This document shows, one piece after another, positions 63,954 through 64,000 of a stretch of DNA of 64,000 nucleotides. The position numbers were made by a program, and so were the translations under genes. The stretch is from positions 123,141 through 187,140 of the forward strand of contig DILV01000009.1 in NCBI GenBank assembly GCA_002425225.1. Reading direction: 5' to 3'. The stretch is from Thiothrix sp. UBA5583 (GTDB lineage Bacteria; Pseudomonadota; Gammaproteobacteria; Thiotrichales; Thiotrichaceae). A model generated the notes under the pieces. It did not search any database. It saw only the letters and a list, made by a program, of their open reading frames with translations, and was not told where the DNA came from. How positions within the stretch are numbered: the first letter of the stretch is position 1; each line of letters opens with the position of its first letter.

Positions 63954-64000
63954 CCCCCCTTCCCCAACCCTTCCCCCGCAAGGGGGGCAGGGAGGAAGAG
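63954..64000. repeat. GC-rich inverted repeat (variant b), cut by the window end
   Basis: CCCCCCTTCCCCAACCCTTCC followed by CCCGCAAGGGGGG matches the first arm of the repeat at 61567-61674. The second arm lies beyond the window. Confidence 0.7.

Overview
The window looks like a chromosomal segment of a gammaproteobacterium with autotrophic or sulfur-bacterium character. It carries a Calvin-cycle/glycolysis gene block, an NAD-linked Hox hydrogenase, a complete APS-type sulfate assimilation route and Gram-negative envelope genes (TonB-ExbBD, outer-membrane receptors, lipoproteins). A Thiothrix-like member of the Thiotrichales would fit, but no taxonomic marker gene is present, so this is an inference. 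No tRNA, rRNA, CRISPR array, insertion sequence or integrase was seen.

Layout. 1-6504: tkt (5' cut by the window), gap, pgk, pyk and fba, all on + and closed by a hairpin terminator. 6588-7189: a small unrecognised minus-strand pair. 7299-12341: hoxFUYHW, encoding a group 3d bidirectional NAD-reducing [NiFe] hydrogenase and its protease. 12321-21819 (minus): a probable sulfate permease, cysN, cysD, cysI, cysH, an Old Yellow Enzyme and cysJ. The cysH-led operon and cysJ share an almost identical promoter/operator block. 22021-25444: a hemerythrin, an unknown gene, truC, a DUF4388-like gene and a ROK fructokinase. 25540-28501: a NotI-family restriction endonuclease, a C5 cytosine methyltransferase with one conserved motif out of frame, and a sigma-54 activator. 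28518-33858: tonB-exbD-exbB, hypC, an NlpC/P60 lipoprotein, a PCuAC copper chaperone and an OprC-like receptor, with a shared palindromic operator. 34018-38134: two unknown or anti-sigma-like genes, ycaO and lipA.

38289-44300 is an unusual secreted-subunit locus. It has a PapD-like chaperone, three or four small subunits sharing N- and C-terminal signatures, and a 740-residue outer-membrane beta-barrel in the place of the usher. 44380-48507: a YqiK flotillin, a lytic transglycosylase and a lipoprotein hydrolase. 48611-60409 is an exopolysaccharide locus: GT4-methyltransferase fusion, Wzx flippase, GT4-Wzc tyrosine-kinase fusion, Wzy/ligase-like protein, beta-propeller-like protein and a polysaccharide deacetylase with duplicated modules. 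60410-63859 (minus): a beta-barrel protein, then rtcB behind a 185-nt leader that looks like a transcription attenuator, followed by two unrecognised genes.

The most interesting items are the rtcB leader, the chaperone/barrel/subunit locus, the repeat that extends the cleavable tail of HoxH and supplies the hoxW start codon, the GT4-Wzc fusion, the shared cys promoter block, and the NotI-type restriction pair with the disrupted methyltransferase. A GC-rich inverted repeat occurs at four places in two sequence variants.
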